This document shows positions 43,544 to 58,500 of a DNA stretch of 64,000 nucleotides, one piece after another. The position numbers were made by a program, and so were the translations under genes. Every line of letters begins with the position of its first letter. Within the stretch, counting starts at the first letter, position 1. Below the pieces are notes generated by a model. The model had not been told where the DNA came from and did not search any database. It saw only the letters and a list, made by a program, of their open reading frames with translations. The DNA is from Bugulina stolonifera (Eukaryota > Bryozoa > Gymnolaemata > Cheilostomatida > Bugulidae). Location of the stretch: NCBI GenBank assembly GCA_935421135.1, contig OW285187.1, forward strand, positions 18,042,429-18,106,428, in the 5' to 3' direction.

Positions 43544-46500
43544 GTAGGTAGAAATGCATTTACAGTCACATAGGTTATTGACAGAAATCAACAATCAAGA
43601 AATTAACGATTGCAATGTAGTAGCACAGGCATGTGACTGCCATTTCTGGTAAAATACATGCACATTGTATAATTACAGTATATACCTAATGCTGAATTTT
43701 ACACTATTCCGTGCCAGCCAAATATGTTTGCAGGAGACAAATCCTTTCAATCAATGGCCATTTTATGTATATTTAAACTCTTGAGTATGGATTTACTAGC
43801 TGCAGGCAGTACACCATGTTTGAAATTGGTGTGCTAGCAAATTTACATGTAAATTAACATGTATGTTGTATGTATTTGCTAGGTGAACACAGAGACAGGT
43901 TCCCACCAACTATCGCCAGGGGTAAGACTGCATGCCTAATACTTTCACATTAATAATATAATAATTAAGCTTGCAATTAAATTCATGTTATGGGTATGTG
44001 TATAAAACCCACTGTACAGCATGCATGGATGAGTGTTTGAATGCTCCTAAACTTGTATAGCACCAGTTGTTTAGCTACATGCATGTAGGCCTAAGTGCAT
44101 GCAGCCGTATCATTGTGGAAACAGGAGTTGTGTACTACATATTTTAAACTTGTAGGGAAACAGGTTTGCATGTTCATATAACAGACTGTACTGTAGATAG
44201 AAGTTATACATGTATATCAGGTTCATTCACATACAGTTACCTGTACACTATGTCATAATATACTTATATATGTGTATGGCATGCATCCTACAATTGTTAC
44301 CTTTTTTATTGGCTAATGGCTGTTGGGGAATCCAGTATGCATAGATGTTACTAACTACTTATTACCTGGTGGCAGTAATTTCAACCCTATTCAAAAGTCA
44401 GGTCACCTGTATTGCAGCTGGTCTTCAAAATTAAATAATATGAATAGGAGAAAAGTTTTCTAACAAAAGGTAGGATGTGCTAATTTGGAAATAAAATAAT
44501 AATGATGGTAATTTTAGACAGCACTAGTGAGACAAGGGTCAGCAGATATTGACACTCTAAAGAGTAACCTAGAGGCAAGCATTGAGCGTGAGAACGACCT
44601 TAACGAACAACTTTCCTATGCTGAAGAGGAGGCTAAGATGTTGAGGAAGAGGTTGCGTGATATTGAACATGAAAATGAGGCTTTAACAAAGCAACTGAAG
44701 AAGTTGACGCACATATCAGGCCAAAAAGGAGAGAAGAATGAGCCAGGGTTAAGTGAACAGATTGAGACACAGGTTATACAGTTAGAGAATGCCCAGTTGA
44801 GGCATGACAATGACCAGCTTCACCTTCATATAGACAGTATGCAGTCACAGGTATGTCTAGCTACAATGTATATACTCTTAGGATATACCATCTATCAGTA
44901 TATACCATATACAGGTGTATCTAGTTATATAGTATATAAGTACATAAGATTTGTACATAATTAGTGTCCTCGAGACCTCTTGAACCGACCTGGGTCTCAA
45001 ATAAAAATCCCAAGATGTCCGGCCTAGCCTGAAAGATCTATTGACCTGGGATTTTGGTTGGTTGGAGAAAACCATCCCTAGCTTATCAACACATCTAGGA
45101 TTCTTGCAGGACAATGAGGATTTTGCTTTTGGCCCAGACCGGTGTGTTTGTAACCCTGTGACAGAAATGGGCAAGAAAATTCTTGAGCGACTTGACCTGT
45201 GCCTGAAATATAGTTCGCTGAAGACACTACAATGTAGGGCCTACGATCGATCGATCGTGTGACATGGGCTTTTAACAAATGAGCAGGACCAGAACTTTCA
45301 AGCTGCTAATGAGTCACAGCTTCATATAGCTCTTAGGTGCTACAGATACAGAGTACATACTCCAACCACTCACTGTTTTGAAGCACATATATGCTTGTCC
45401 ATGCAACATATCTACACCTACAACCTATCTACTTGTATAGGCTTACTGTGCATGTGCATGTACAATGTATATACACGTATATTACATGTATGTAGACTGG
45501 TAGGTAATTATTCTGCCATCAAGTAGCTCTTTGCAGCGTATATCCATATACATGTATGACGCATGCACATGTAGATTGTAGACTATAATTATAATTAATA
45601 CATGTATAGATTATGCAGCCTAAGAAGTGCAGGAGTCGGTAGCAGGCAGCTGTTGGCCATTCAGTCTAATTCCTAGCAGATAATGTATAACATAGACACT
45701 GTTATACCTCCAATTGTGTAGATACCTCGGCCATCTTATTCTATTCTATGTACAATTGGTTGATGTATACATAAGTATATACAGTGTGTACAGCTTAACC
45801 AGTTGATAACATGAGTTAATTAGACTAGATTGTTGAACTCCTAACCTACACCTACACTGTAATACACACTATAATATTATAACATAGATTACTAGTGTTA
45901 TCTCATATATGCATTGTACATGTATACATGTATTATACATATACTATTCACATGATAGTTTAAATTGATTGTTATCATATTAACAACTACATGTACATTG
46001 TATAATGTATTTTTTGCAAGGAATTTATCTTTGAGCAGTCAGAGACTTGTTTCAAATCCATGAAAATACCAGTCCCTGACTGGGGTTTGAATCCTTTTTA
46101 AGGTTGCTTAGCTGGTGTAGTGGTAGCATGTTCTGTTCACTGTGCTAGGCGATTAGGTGCTGTAGAGGCCCCGGGTTCAAACCCCAGTCAGGGACTGGTA
46201 TTTTCATGGATTTGAAACAAGTCTTTGAGTGCTCGAAAATAAATTCCTTGCTAAAAATACATTATACAATATATAGAAAATGGCCAAACCCCCTAACATA
46301 CATGTACATTGTACATCGCCTCATTGAAGACGCTTGTTCACATGGTGATGTGATTTTGTTGCTGTAAGCTTATTTGTGGGTATATTGTGCACATACCCAT
46401 AATAATTACACGTTAGTGAGCGCTGGAGCAGCAAACCAATTGTGTGCAGTGTATTTCTTTAGGTCTGCTCTCTACTTACCAAAATAATGACCATTCATAA

Positions 46501-49500
46501 GGTTGTCTTCCCTTTGTTGTGACAGAGAGTCATACTGCTGTATGCAAGTTATAACAGTCAGAAGGCAGATTAGCTGACATTTAACATTTACTTGTGCACA
46601 CAAGCACTGCATATTGTACAGTGTACTAGTGTTAGTAAAACCATGGATACTTGTGCTAGTACTCTGCATCCAAGTCCCATATACATTTGCCTGTGGATAT
46701 CAAGGTGCAGAGTAAAAGCAAGCACCTTTATTTTTTCACATGTTCTGTTGGCTTTGGAATCAATTATAATTATTTAACATACACATGACTGACCTAGGCC
46801 ACCGGATGCTAAGCTCCAAGCTGTCGTTATTTGTACATGTATATCAAGTGGAAATTATAAATTATTGATTTGCACATGCTAGATAGAGTATGTATATGTG
46901 TGTGGTGGTGGTGCTCTACTGTTTAAGATTGCTACAATTTATATATATCCATTGATCAAATAGTGTCTACCGTCTTCCACTCTATCATATATAATCACTC
47001 TAATGGAAGTAAAGTGAACTGCTGGTGGAACAACTTCAGTTCATGAAAAGGCTATCACAAACTATGTGTAATTTTATCATTTACAAACCCAATAAAGTCC
47101 TTTGTCATCATGTGTTGGCAGCATAATGCAATATTTGGTTTGAATAATTCATTTCTTCTATTAATATAGATCAAATCACTACAGCAGAAGCTAGTCTTAG
47201 TTCAGGAGGAGCAGAACGAAGGACCACTTTCTGTGGTGAAGAACTCCTTATACTATGAAACCAAGTTTGAGTTAATGACTCAGGAAATTGAAGATCTTAG
47301 GCGACAGCTGCAGGAAAGAGATAATGACTACAAGAAGTTAAGAGAGGAAACCACTGGCACCTCAAAACGTCATCAGTTGAGAAGAGAAATCACTAGTGAG
47401 AGCGAATCTTTGGAGGAAAGAAATATGGAAAACAGATTGACAGTTAATATGAGGCAACTCAAAGAGGAGAATGAAAGATTGGCAATGGAGAATAGTAGAC
47501 TGAGGTGCCGAGGTAGCTCACAGGGAATTGGTGCTGAGGCTAAAGGTGTGGACACAGAGAAGGCCAAACTTGTTAACGAACTGGAATATTATCGGAAGTC
47601 GAGACCAGAAATTGGTGGGTACAGTCTAATCTTCTCATTGACTGGTTGGTAATACAGTAGTTAGTAGAATAACAGCAACTTGACGCCTCACTCTATGTTA
47701 GTTATATTGTAATACATGCAAACTATATTGCTTCTATGTGAGCATCTAACTTAGTTCAAAGTCCAGCCCTCCAAAATTATGGGTTAGGTGGCAACTACAT
47801 TCTCACCTTGAGCAGAATACTTAGCCTATTCAATAGATACATGTAGTATATCCATTTACCTAAAGTAACTCAATAGAAAATACTGACAGCTTCATAAATT
47901 TTCCCAGGCTTTCCCCACATAGCATTCAAATAAAAAACAGCACGCTATGATGTAGCCACAGGGAAATTTTCAAGAGTGACTATTCCTCCCACAACATTAT
48001 ACTATTGAAACTAAGCTAATCTATATATATTACATTACAATGCAGAACACGCTTTGCTTCAAAAAGAATAACCACATAATTTTCATCTTATTCTTCCTCT
48101 TCCTCTGTGAACTGTTTTGTGTTTTTCATTATAAAAATAGGGAGAAGTTAGGCAATGCTGATACCTCCCATTGAAACGTATAAATGCAAGATTGTGGGCG
48201 GGGCTTGAAGTACATGTACATGTAGTTTGAATGCTACAACAAAGAGCGTAAAAGGAAAGAGGTAGCACGCCGGCCAAAAACCGTCTCCCTCCCGCCTCCA
48301 AGCGCGGTACGGACTAAGTAAGGAGTTGTGTTACCTTGTGTACAAATACGCTCTGATGATTGGCGTTCCGCGGACCAATATTACGCGCTTTCTTACAACG
48401 GGCTCGTATAAACCCTCTATTTGCGTTAACGAGATACCAATACAGAATTCTAAATATAACAACCGTTAAGCTGTGATTACCATCGAACAGCTATCTAAAA
48501 TATCAGTAGGTTAATGGCTGGAAAGTGGATCGCGGAACATTGGTGCCGTCAAATTGAGCGTATTTGGTGAGACAAGGTATTATCATTGAGTGATCCCTCT
48601 TTCCTTTTACTCTCTTTGGCTACAATGTACAATATGCAGCAGTAACTTTCCTTATAGCAACTTTGCATCGACCACTGCCCACTGCACTGGAGTGCTTGGA
48701 ATTCAGGGTAAAGGACCGCGCAGACTGGAGGCGAATAGGGCGAAATTCGCTAGAGAAATTGCGAGAAACAAGCGAGACCCTGCCGCATTGGGCTAATTTT
48801 GCGAATTCGTTTCAATCAAACATGTTTGATATTTTCGCTTGCCGCGTGCGTGCTATTGGTCGACACACCATTCATTATTTCCTGTCGTGCGAACGTTTAA
48901 ATGGACAGAAGCGCGAACGCAACATAATACTTATAAGCAACTGCACGTAGAATAGTCTATTGGGATATGCGGTGTGAGACTTTTACCTGCACAAGACGTG
49001 TTTAGCAAAATTTCCGCAATTGCAAAATTTCCGCTATGGCTTCGCGCCTAGTGTGTTTAGGAGCGCGAAGCGAAACAATGTGGACTCACTTGGCTAATTT
49101 TGCCTCCAGTTTGCTCTAGGCTTAAAGGAACATTAATCAGCTTCAGTGTACTCCATCAGCACATCCATTCAAGGGTTCATTATACATACTACATAGCACA
49201 TATACCTACAATGTATAGCGATACAGGGAAGCACAACATGATTATAGTAGGCTACAAGGCTTACTAAATAGCATAGCTACTACATTATTTAGTGGTATAC
49301 TACCAGTATATATTAGTGGTATACTACCAGTATATTATGTTAGTGGTATACCACCAGTATATTAGTGGTATTCATATTCATACTACAAGTACATGCATAA
49401 TATTAGTGGTATACTACCAGTATATTAGTGGTATATTACCAGTGTAATATTAGTGGTATACTACCAGTATATATTAGTGGTGTACCACCAGTATATATTA

Positions 49501-52500
49501 GTAGTATACTACCAGTATATATTAGTGGTATACCACCAGTATATTAGTGGTATTCATATTCATACTACAAGTACATGCATAATATTAGTGGTATACTACC
49601 AGTATATTAGTGGTATATTACCAGTGTAATATTAGTGGTATACTACCAGTATATATTAGTGGTGTACCACCAGTATATAATATTAGTGGTATACTACCAG
49701 TATATTAGTGGTATATTACCAGTATAATATTAGTGGTATATTACCAGTATATTAGTGGTAGGCCTATACTATTAGCATATTAGTGGTATATTACCAGTAT
49801 AATATTAGTGGTATACTACCAGTATATTACTGTACTGTGCTGTAGAACTGATTTTATTATTTTGTAGCAAACAAACTTGGCCAAGTATAGCTGTAGCTCT
49901 GCATCTCAATATACGTGTTTTATAATGTGACCGGTATGAAATTGTTTATCATATTATGTGCATCACTACATGTACTAACTATATCTCCCGCTAATAATAT
50001 ACATGCCATCAGCTATATCCTCTGTCTTGTTCTCATGTGTGTATTATTGTATTACTGCTACTACTATATGTACAACGTATATGTACCAATGATGTGTGTA
50101 CCAGTGCAGTGGGTACATATACTCTATGCATATATACATCTACACATGTACACCAATACACATGTGCACATGTACACATGTACACACATTCTTGGTCATT
50201 ACTGTGTATAATTATGGGGAGTAAAAAGGGCACAACTCCTACCTCCTGTTATATCTACATGTACATGTACTTGTATATAAGATATAGTACTGCCGAAGTT
50301 GTGTATATATGTGGTATGTAGGCCTACATCTAGCTACTGCTTACACAATGTGTAGCTGTTTAATTTGGTACTACATGTATTACTTTGCTGCATTAAAATT
50401 CCTTTATTAGTATTATGCATGCATATTAGCCTACACACTGTAAATGTAGTCATTGCCCTCCATGATGGAGGCTACTTACATATACGAAACTTCGAATTTT
50501 AGTTTGGTTTCCTATACTTTAGCCTTCATTCCTTGTTGTCCAAAATGTTAGTTGGGTAACGTTGCCATTGACATTGTTTGTAGGTTAGTAGGCCTACAAT
50601 ATAATTGTTATCATATAACAATAATATTTCTTGGTATTGATTAACAAAGATTGATGCCAGGGGCCAAGGAGTAGGAATGCACATATAGGCCTATCATATA
50701 GTATGTAGTTAGCATACAGTGTAGATAATAATGGACACAGTGTCCATGTAGGCTATATAATACTCGTATGCATGTGTATGCATTACACACAACATGGCAT
50801 TTACATTTGAATCTCATAATATCTACACGGACTAGCAAACTCACTATATTTATGTGCTGTACAATAATTCTGAGGTAATATTCTATTGCTGACCACTGCC
50901 AGGTAAGTCATGCCACATAGTGTTTGTACATCATATCTGGTGCAGTGTGCTTTTACATCAGATCTGGTACAGTCAGCCTATACATCAGATCCAGTCTCTA
51001 GACTGACTAGTTCAGTGCAAAAGTGAAGGAATTTTAATATCATGTGTGATAATTATCACATCGCATCACGAATCAAACCACAACCAACAAATTTATAATT
51101 TCACTGCCGAACAGTGATCATGATACATCACGTTTTATTATTCGTAGTTCTCTCACATCAAGAAAATAGTGATGTGTGAATGTTTTTTTTTATTATTTTC
51201 AACTTATTTATTAAAAATAATCTAAAGCTGCCGAACACCTTCGCATCACCTTAATATTTCAGGTGATGCATTGCACTGCCGAAAGCTCTCAAATTTCTAT
51301 TTTTGTCAAATATAATCTTAGGCTTGGGGATCCCAAGTGATCACCATAGCATGATGGTAGACCGCTTGAGCTTGCTTTTTTCAGTAGTAATTTGTTGGCT
51401 ATACCTAGCCTATAGCTATAAAATACATCCATGCATGTGTATGCACTAAGATTGTATTAGTAATATAATAATATAATAATATAATAATATAAATGCCCCA
51501 AACATAAAATTTTTGAAATGATATTCCACATACATTTGTAAATAGAGGGATATATTTCTGGAATCTACTCATTCTACTCTTTTTGGCGATTCTAAAAATG
51601 GAATTATCAACCCAATTGCCACTGACTGTGTTGTAAAATACTGTTGTGAAGAACTGCTGCAATTTGATGTGCTTTCCAAAAACATGGTGGCACTAACAAG
51701 TATTTAAAAAATATACATGTAGATGGTATTAGGGAAACCGATTAAAATAAAAATAGCAATATTGATAGTTTGTGCTCATTAATTGTCTTCATTCACTGCT
51801 TGCTTGGGTTTACAGTAACAGGCTTATCTATAATTGTTGTACTACATACATTATTTCAGTAAAATTGTGAGATATTATTATTGGTCTGAATCTGATTGAC
51901 CTCACTAGTATATTGTAATGTTTCTGCTGGGTATAAGAGTGCTGACTCGATGCTGCAGGTGTGAGAAGAGCCTATGAGTGGTGCTAGGCCTTCTATATTA
52001 CATGTAAGACGAACAGTACTTGTAGTTAAAATAGTGATTAGCCTAGACGACCCATAGGTCCCGAGTTGAAGCTTATACTATTCTTGAGAAAGAGTATGTT
52101 CAATTCTAGTAGATAGTTCGGGCATTAAGGTCCAATGGGACCAAGAGCTGGAACTAATCTTAGCTATGAAAGAAGACTCTGTATAAGTAGTATTAGATGT
52201 GTCTTTATTGAGATCCAAGCATTAACTGACAGTACAATACAAAAGCACATGTGTTATATACATTTACACTTCCGGTAACAGGTAACAGTTTCCCCGTAAA
52301 GGGCTACAGAAATGATAATATATTGTTTGGTATATCTAAATTTTAAGCCCTGAGGCTGCTATATTCACTTTATCATAACTCTGAAAATAATTTGGGCTGG
52401 GATATGCCAGCATATAAAATTATCATGAAAAGTGGGTTCTGGAAAAGGAAGTCCCAAGTTACAGGGGTGTTGTCCACATCCTGCATGACGTGTGAAGGCC

Positions 52501-55500
52501 CATAGCTTGGCTCTCTAATTATAGTCCTGTGTAGGAGAGTTACCAAGTGCCCCATACTTACACTACAATCTCGTAGCTATGAGCTTTCTGTAATTATTTG
52601 GCTTATGTAATCCTATGGTTTTCTCAATAATATGACCAGCCATTGAGTAATACAGTTCAATCAGAGCAAGCAAAGGAAACTATGAGTGAGGATATTGAGA
52701 CAAAAAATCCTTTAGTTGCTGACCAAAGCTTGTTGATGTCTATGGCTATGTTGTAGTAATATAATACTTCTGCAGCTATTGTTAGTGTAAAACATGTATA
52801 CATGCAAAATAATTTTAATATTTAAATAACAAGTGGCAAGTATGCATGTAATAATTGTTATAATATGGACCTAAATGTACATCCAAGACTTGTTTGAGAT
52901 TATAAATATGTTCAACCATGAAAATCCATGTTACTTATCAATACAAATCATGTACATGTAGGTACAGGATTAATATACAGTAGTACTTGCATGAAAATAT
53001 AGAGTAGATACTAGATAGACTATATTACATTGAATTATAAACACAGTATATAGATATAGTATAACTACATGTATATAATAACATTATAATTATGTACTGC
53101 GTTATGGTCTAATACAGTATTAGTATGTACATGTATTACAACGCGCATGCATTGTATTACTGTACATTAAAATGTACTGCACTCTAATACAAATAAATAT
53201 TTCATTGGAGGGATAGGAAGTAATGCAACAATTATTCAAGCCAATTGAGAGTGGTGTAAGTGTGGCATACATCATTTGGGGCCATATGCTGTAGTAAGCA
53301 AATGCACATAAAACAAAAACACATGGCAGAACTGAGGTACTCTGTTGCAACAAGCAAAATTTTACCAAAGACAGTGATTAACTAGATCCAAGTTTCTGTT
53401 TGAAGCTTAAACTTGGAATAGCGGATTAGATGAGGATATTGGGTACTGCTGGCATTAATTCCCACCCATTATCTATGCTGGAATTTCAGCTAACTTAACC
53501 ACACTAATTTAATTGGCTAGGCTTTGTTATGTAACAGCTTCCATTTTGTTTCCACAGTTACAGAGTAAACAAAATTTACATCCTTTGTAATTCAATATGG
53601 CAGAATGAGAGATTGCAGTATTTTCCATTTGCAGAAAACAGACAAATTGATTATAATATTTGAATTTTTGTGGTAATGGAAAAATAATAACCTATATAAC
53701 ATAATTGCTACATGAAAAGGCATGATTTCAGTAGTACTAGCATAGCATTGTCCGGAAATTACATGACAAGATCTCTGCCATGTGGACGAGGCTCGATCTA
53801 ACTAGGGTCAGCCTCTTTCAAAAGATGCTTAAAATGATATGAATCATATGCAAAATTAATTATAACTTAATCTGAGACCTCGGCCTCCATTACATAAGTA
53901 TAAAAAGGCAACTACATGTATACATAGTAAATTACAAGTTACACCGGATAAGGTACAGTATATAAATAATTCAGTCATTGTACACCATAGACACAGGTAG
54001 ATACTGACAATTCAAGTTACTGTAGTGTTAGTAGTAGTGTGGCACGAGATGACTACATGTCTGTTATTAGCGTCTGACTACTACAACATGTTTTTGCTAA
54101 TTTTATGCAATGAAGTATCGAATCGAAGAAATCTAAAAAGTTTATTGGCACCATCGAAAAATATCGAAACAGTATTTTGTGAATAGTTGCAGGCCTAATT
54201 ATAGTTGTTTGTTGGAATTGAGGCAGGGACAGCTTCTACAAGATTGTTCATAGAGTAAGTTCTAACCTCATTGACCAAGTACTTGGTCAATGTGCTTACG
54301 AGTATATACATGTACATACATGTAGAATTATAGCATACCTACTCCTATCTATCATGTTTGTATCCCTAACTGGCAAGACCGAGTCTTCTTTGCGTCGTCT
54401 CAGTAGAGCAGGGGTTCTCAACCTTTTTTAGCCTAAGTACCCCTTAGTAGTCATGTAGCAAGCAATGTACCCCTTTGCAAAACTGTGTTTAATCAAGGAT
54501 TTCTTTGGTTTAATTCATTTAATATTCCATGTGTGCATTATCAAAATGTGTCACTTAAAGAAGTAAATATTGTAGATACAGTATGGTATGAAAATATGAA
54601 ATAATCTTTATTAGTGATGCACGGTGTTTCAGTTTTTCAGTTTTCTTTTTGGTTCAAAAACCACGAAGACCTAAAATGCAAACCGAAACCGAATGTAGCG
54701 GTTCAGTACAATTCAGTTTTAAAATTCAAACCGTGCCTGGCCGCGTAGCGCACCCGCTTTCGATAATGGCTGGTGGTGCGAACGCGTGAATCCATGTTAT
54801 GCTTCTTTCAATCCTTATAATTCGATGTTATCCTTTGAATCGAGACTTAGCTGCAGCCATCATTTTCACCCAGTGGTTATTTATTGTAGTTTCACTCAAT
54901 TCTAGTAGTCTTACTTGCATATTGTTATAAATTGTTAATTGTTAATTATTAAATGAAATTAAAATGGCCACCATTTTTATGCTTCTTCAAATCCTTATAA
55001 TGCAATGTTATCCTTGGAATACAGACTTAGCTGCAGCCATCATTGTCACTCAGTGATGACTTACTGTAGGTTCACTCAATTCTAGTAGTCATAGTTGCAT
55101 ATTATTATAACTAATTAGCATTCAATAATCACGATTTATTAAAACAATGCTCGCCATTATAATTAAAAGCAAAGTGTGACAACTCCCAAGATTGAGTATT
55201 TAATTTTCGTTTCGATTCGGTGTTTTTTCCTGAATTTAAAAAGCCGAATTAAACTGAGGGGTGGAAGACAACTTCGACATCATTCCGCTTTTTTGAAAAA
55301 TCAGCTAAAAAACTGAATGCACATGGAAGTCTAAATTACCCAGCACTAATCTTTATTCATTATCATTATCATTATCATGTAACTTTCAATAGATTGTAGT
55401 GTTTTGTGGCTGTCACACTGGTTTAGCTCAACTTCATTTTCATCAGTGAGCAATTTGATGTTCAGTTCAATAGTAGATGATGATAATTCATAATTGATAG

Positions 55501-58500
55501 TTCTATAACTGAAAATTACTGTTAAAAATGTGTTAAGTAGTCAACTTGTATTGTACCCTCTAGAATTCTAAAATGTACCCCTAGGGGTACATGTACCCCA
55601 GGTTGGGAATCCCTGCAGTAGAGCATTCTTCAGATGCTAGGCTACTGGCTGAAGTAGAAAGCAAGCATTTTATAGGAAGGGAAAAACTATGGTACAAACT
55701 ACAAAACTGGTAATCATGTTGAAGACGTGTTGTTGATTTTAACTAAGAAGGACACAGTATGCATGTAGCCTGCATGTAGGGCACTAAATCGTTATTATTA
55801 CAATGTAATTCTGTGCAAACAAAACTTTTGAGATGCTAAGTAGTGTTGCAAATTAAACTGGCTTGTCTGACAAACATCGTAAACATCAAGACAAACCGAA
55901 TTAGTGATTGCTCATAATATGGGTGTTGTAAAATTGATGTGATATTTGAACAGTACAGTTGGGAAATTGACTGTCAACAAAAGTACAAAACATTTTCCAG
56001 CCAAAATTTAAAAAATATCCCTTAGACCCATATATTGCCACCCAAAGATTACATGTAAAATGTAGTTACCATTACCACTTTACGTACATTTTCTATTGCA
56101 TATACCAATAATTGCATATTGTTATACATGTAGGCCTAGGTCATATGTAGGTGTAAATGTGCAACACATACAAACAACACATACAACATACACAAATACA
56201 TACTATGTAATGAGGCCTTTATATGTGGTTTTACTATGCTATATTATAGCAGACAACTACCTGTGAAGGTATTGTGCAAAAGTTCAACAAGCTGAACTTT
56301 GAACCCCACCTATATAGTATAGCAAAACCACATTGTGGTTAGCGGCCAATGCTATAACTGCAAGCTACTGTCTGGCTAGAGCTTTGTTGTTTGTGAGATT
56401 TCGTTTTAGGACTACCTAAAACAGGGGTTCCCAACCTTTTTTAACTTAAGTACCCCTTAGCAGTCATGTAGCAAAGAACGTACCCCTTTGTAGCCCATTG
56501 TAGCGAACAACGTACCCCTTGTAAAACTGTGTTTAACCAAGGATATATTTGGTTCAATTCGATTAATATTACATGTGTGCATTATCTAAATGTGTCAGCT
56601 AAACAAGTAAATAAATGCAGTATGGCAGGAAATTTTATTTATTAATTATTTAATGATAACTATGTAATGTAACTTCCATAGATTGTAATGTTTTAGGGTT
56701 TTCACACTGGTTTAGCTCAATTTCATTTGCATCAGCGAGCCATTTGATGTTCAGTTCAGTAATAAATAACGATGATTCATTATTGATAGTCTGTAACAGA
56801 AAATCACTGTCCAAAAGGTATTAAGTTGATAACTTGTTTTGTAGCCCCTAGATTTCTAAAATGTACCCCTAGGGGTACATGTACCCCAGGTTGGGAACCC
56901 CTGACCTAAAAGATGCTGATTTCGATAATGATACCCCTCAAAGATGACTTTTGGCTTGCCCAAATTAAAAATGCACTTTGTGCCACCACTACCACACATG
57001 TAATAGAACTGGGAATCTAATAGTTACCTACCAACATCTGACATGTTTTGTAGCTAAGTTAGTAAATGGGTTGTATGATAGTGAACAGAAGATACTATCG
57101 TACGAAGATGAAATAGCAAACCTGCGTAGTGAAATGTGTAAAATGGAGAACAGTTTACAAGAAGACATCAATAGCCTGACAATGAAGAACTCAATACTTA
57201 GATCTCTGCTAGAGGTAATCAATGAACATGAGGTGGATACACTGCCTGCACATGCTCATACACATACACACAGTACAGCTATTCACTCTAAGTCAGACAT
57301 GGCAGGCAGTGAGAAAGATGGTGAGAGAGCAACGGAGATAGAACCTATTAACCATAACACCACCCTGACTTCATCTACTTCTAGCAAAGCACAGATGGTA
57401 CATAGTAACATCACAGATGACAGTTTAGTTACACAACACATGAGTAGGCTGCCACTTGACATTCAGGTAAGTAAATTCAGCTGCATAATGTAACTTACTA
57501 AAGAATATTCCAAGAAACGTGGTACTTAATTAAATTTTCATGTTTCAGTATAATGTAAATCATTTACACCGAATATATTTGATAGGTTGTTCTATTAAAT
57601 TACAAGTACTTTATTTAGCTCATACCAAGTTTACATGTAGTTGTGTGGTCATGCACTTTACACAGGGTATTGCTCAAATAATATGATGGATGTTAGTATC
57701 GGCTACACCAAATAATTAGAGAGAGTGTAGTTATGTGTGCACTCCTAACAAACAATATGTACATGTACATATTAGTAGCCATGGGGTGTCAAGGAATTGA
57801 ATAGTCATCTCTACATGTAGACAGTAGACAGTAGAAGAAAAGAGGAATCACTTCGGCCAAAAACTGTCCCTCACCTGCCTACAATGGTGATCCTGATTAG
57901 ACTGGAAGTTATGCTATATTGCACTGCATTGCGCTATTCTCATTGAAGTAAATCGGGCAAACCAGAGACGCTGTCTTACTGCAGCTCTAATCACCTATAA
58001 TATTAGGTTCAGATATCAGGGGCTATCCGAAATTTAGCAAAAAGATAGTGGGGTATCAAATCACAGAAAGTCGAGATTGCAAAATTGGGCATAATGTGGT
58101 GGTGGTGTGAGGGGGGGGGGGGAGAGGGACAGACAGGTCGTTATCATTAAGTGAACCATCTTTCTTTCTACTATTTCGCACACATATAGGGAACAAATTC
58201 ATGACTTGGGCCTACACATACATGCAAAACGTAGTAACTTCCATTTGGGCAGGCAATTTTGGGACCATCCATAGAGTCATAAACATGTGCATGCAGAATC
58301 ATGCGTCTTGTCATATATACATGTAGAGTCACCTGTAGAGTAATATATACATGTAGAGTCACCTGTAGAGTAATATATACATGTGAAGTCACCTGTAGAG
58401 TAATATATACATGTGGAGTAATTCGTGGAGTCATATGTAGAACCACCTGATTTTATTTTGGTTAAAATCCTGTCGTCATAAGACAAGGAAAACATGTATC

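Noticed and set aside
46100..46190. Functional tRNA gene
   Set aside because: Box A and box B are present, but a full cloverleaf with a proper acceptor stem is not apparent and the sequence is embedded in a repeated palindrome.
49265..49835. CRISPR array
   Set aside because: Units are contiguous, spacers are only variable TAT tracts, and the genome is animal.
49915..50321. Overlapping frames rich in Cys, Tyr and His
   Set aside because: Arise from ACATGTACAC-type low-complexity DNA on both strands.
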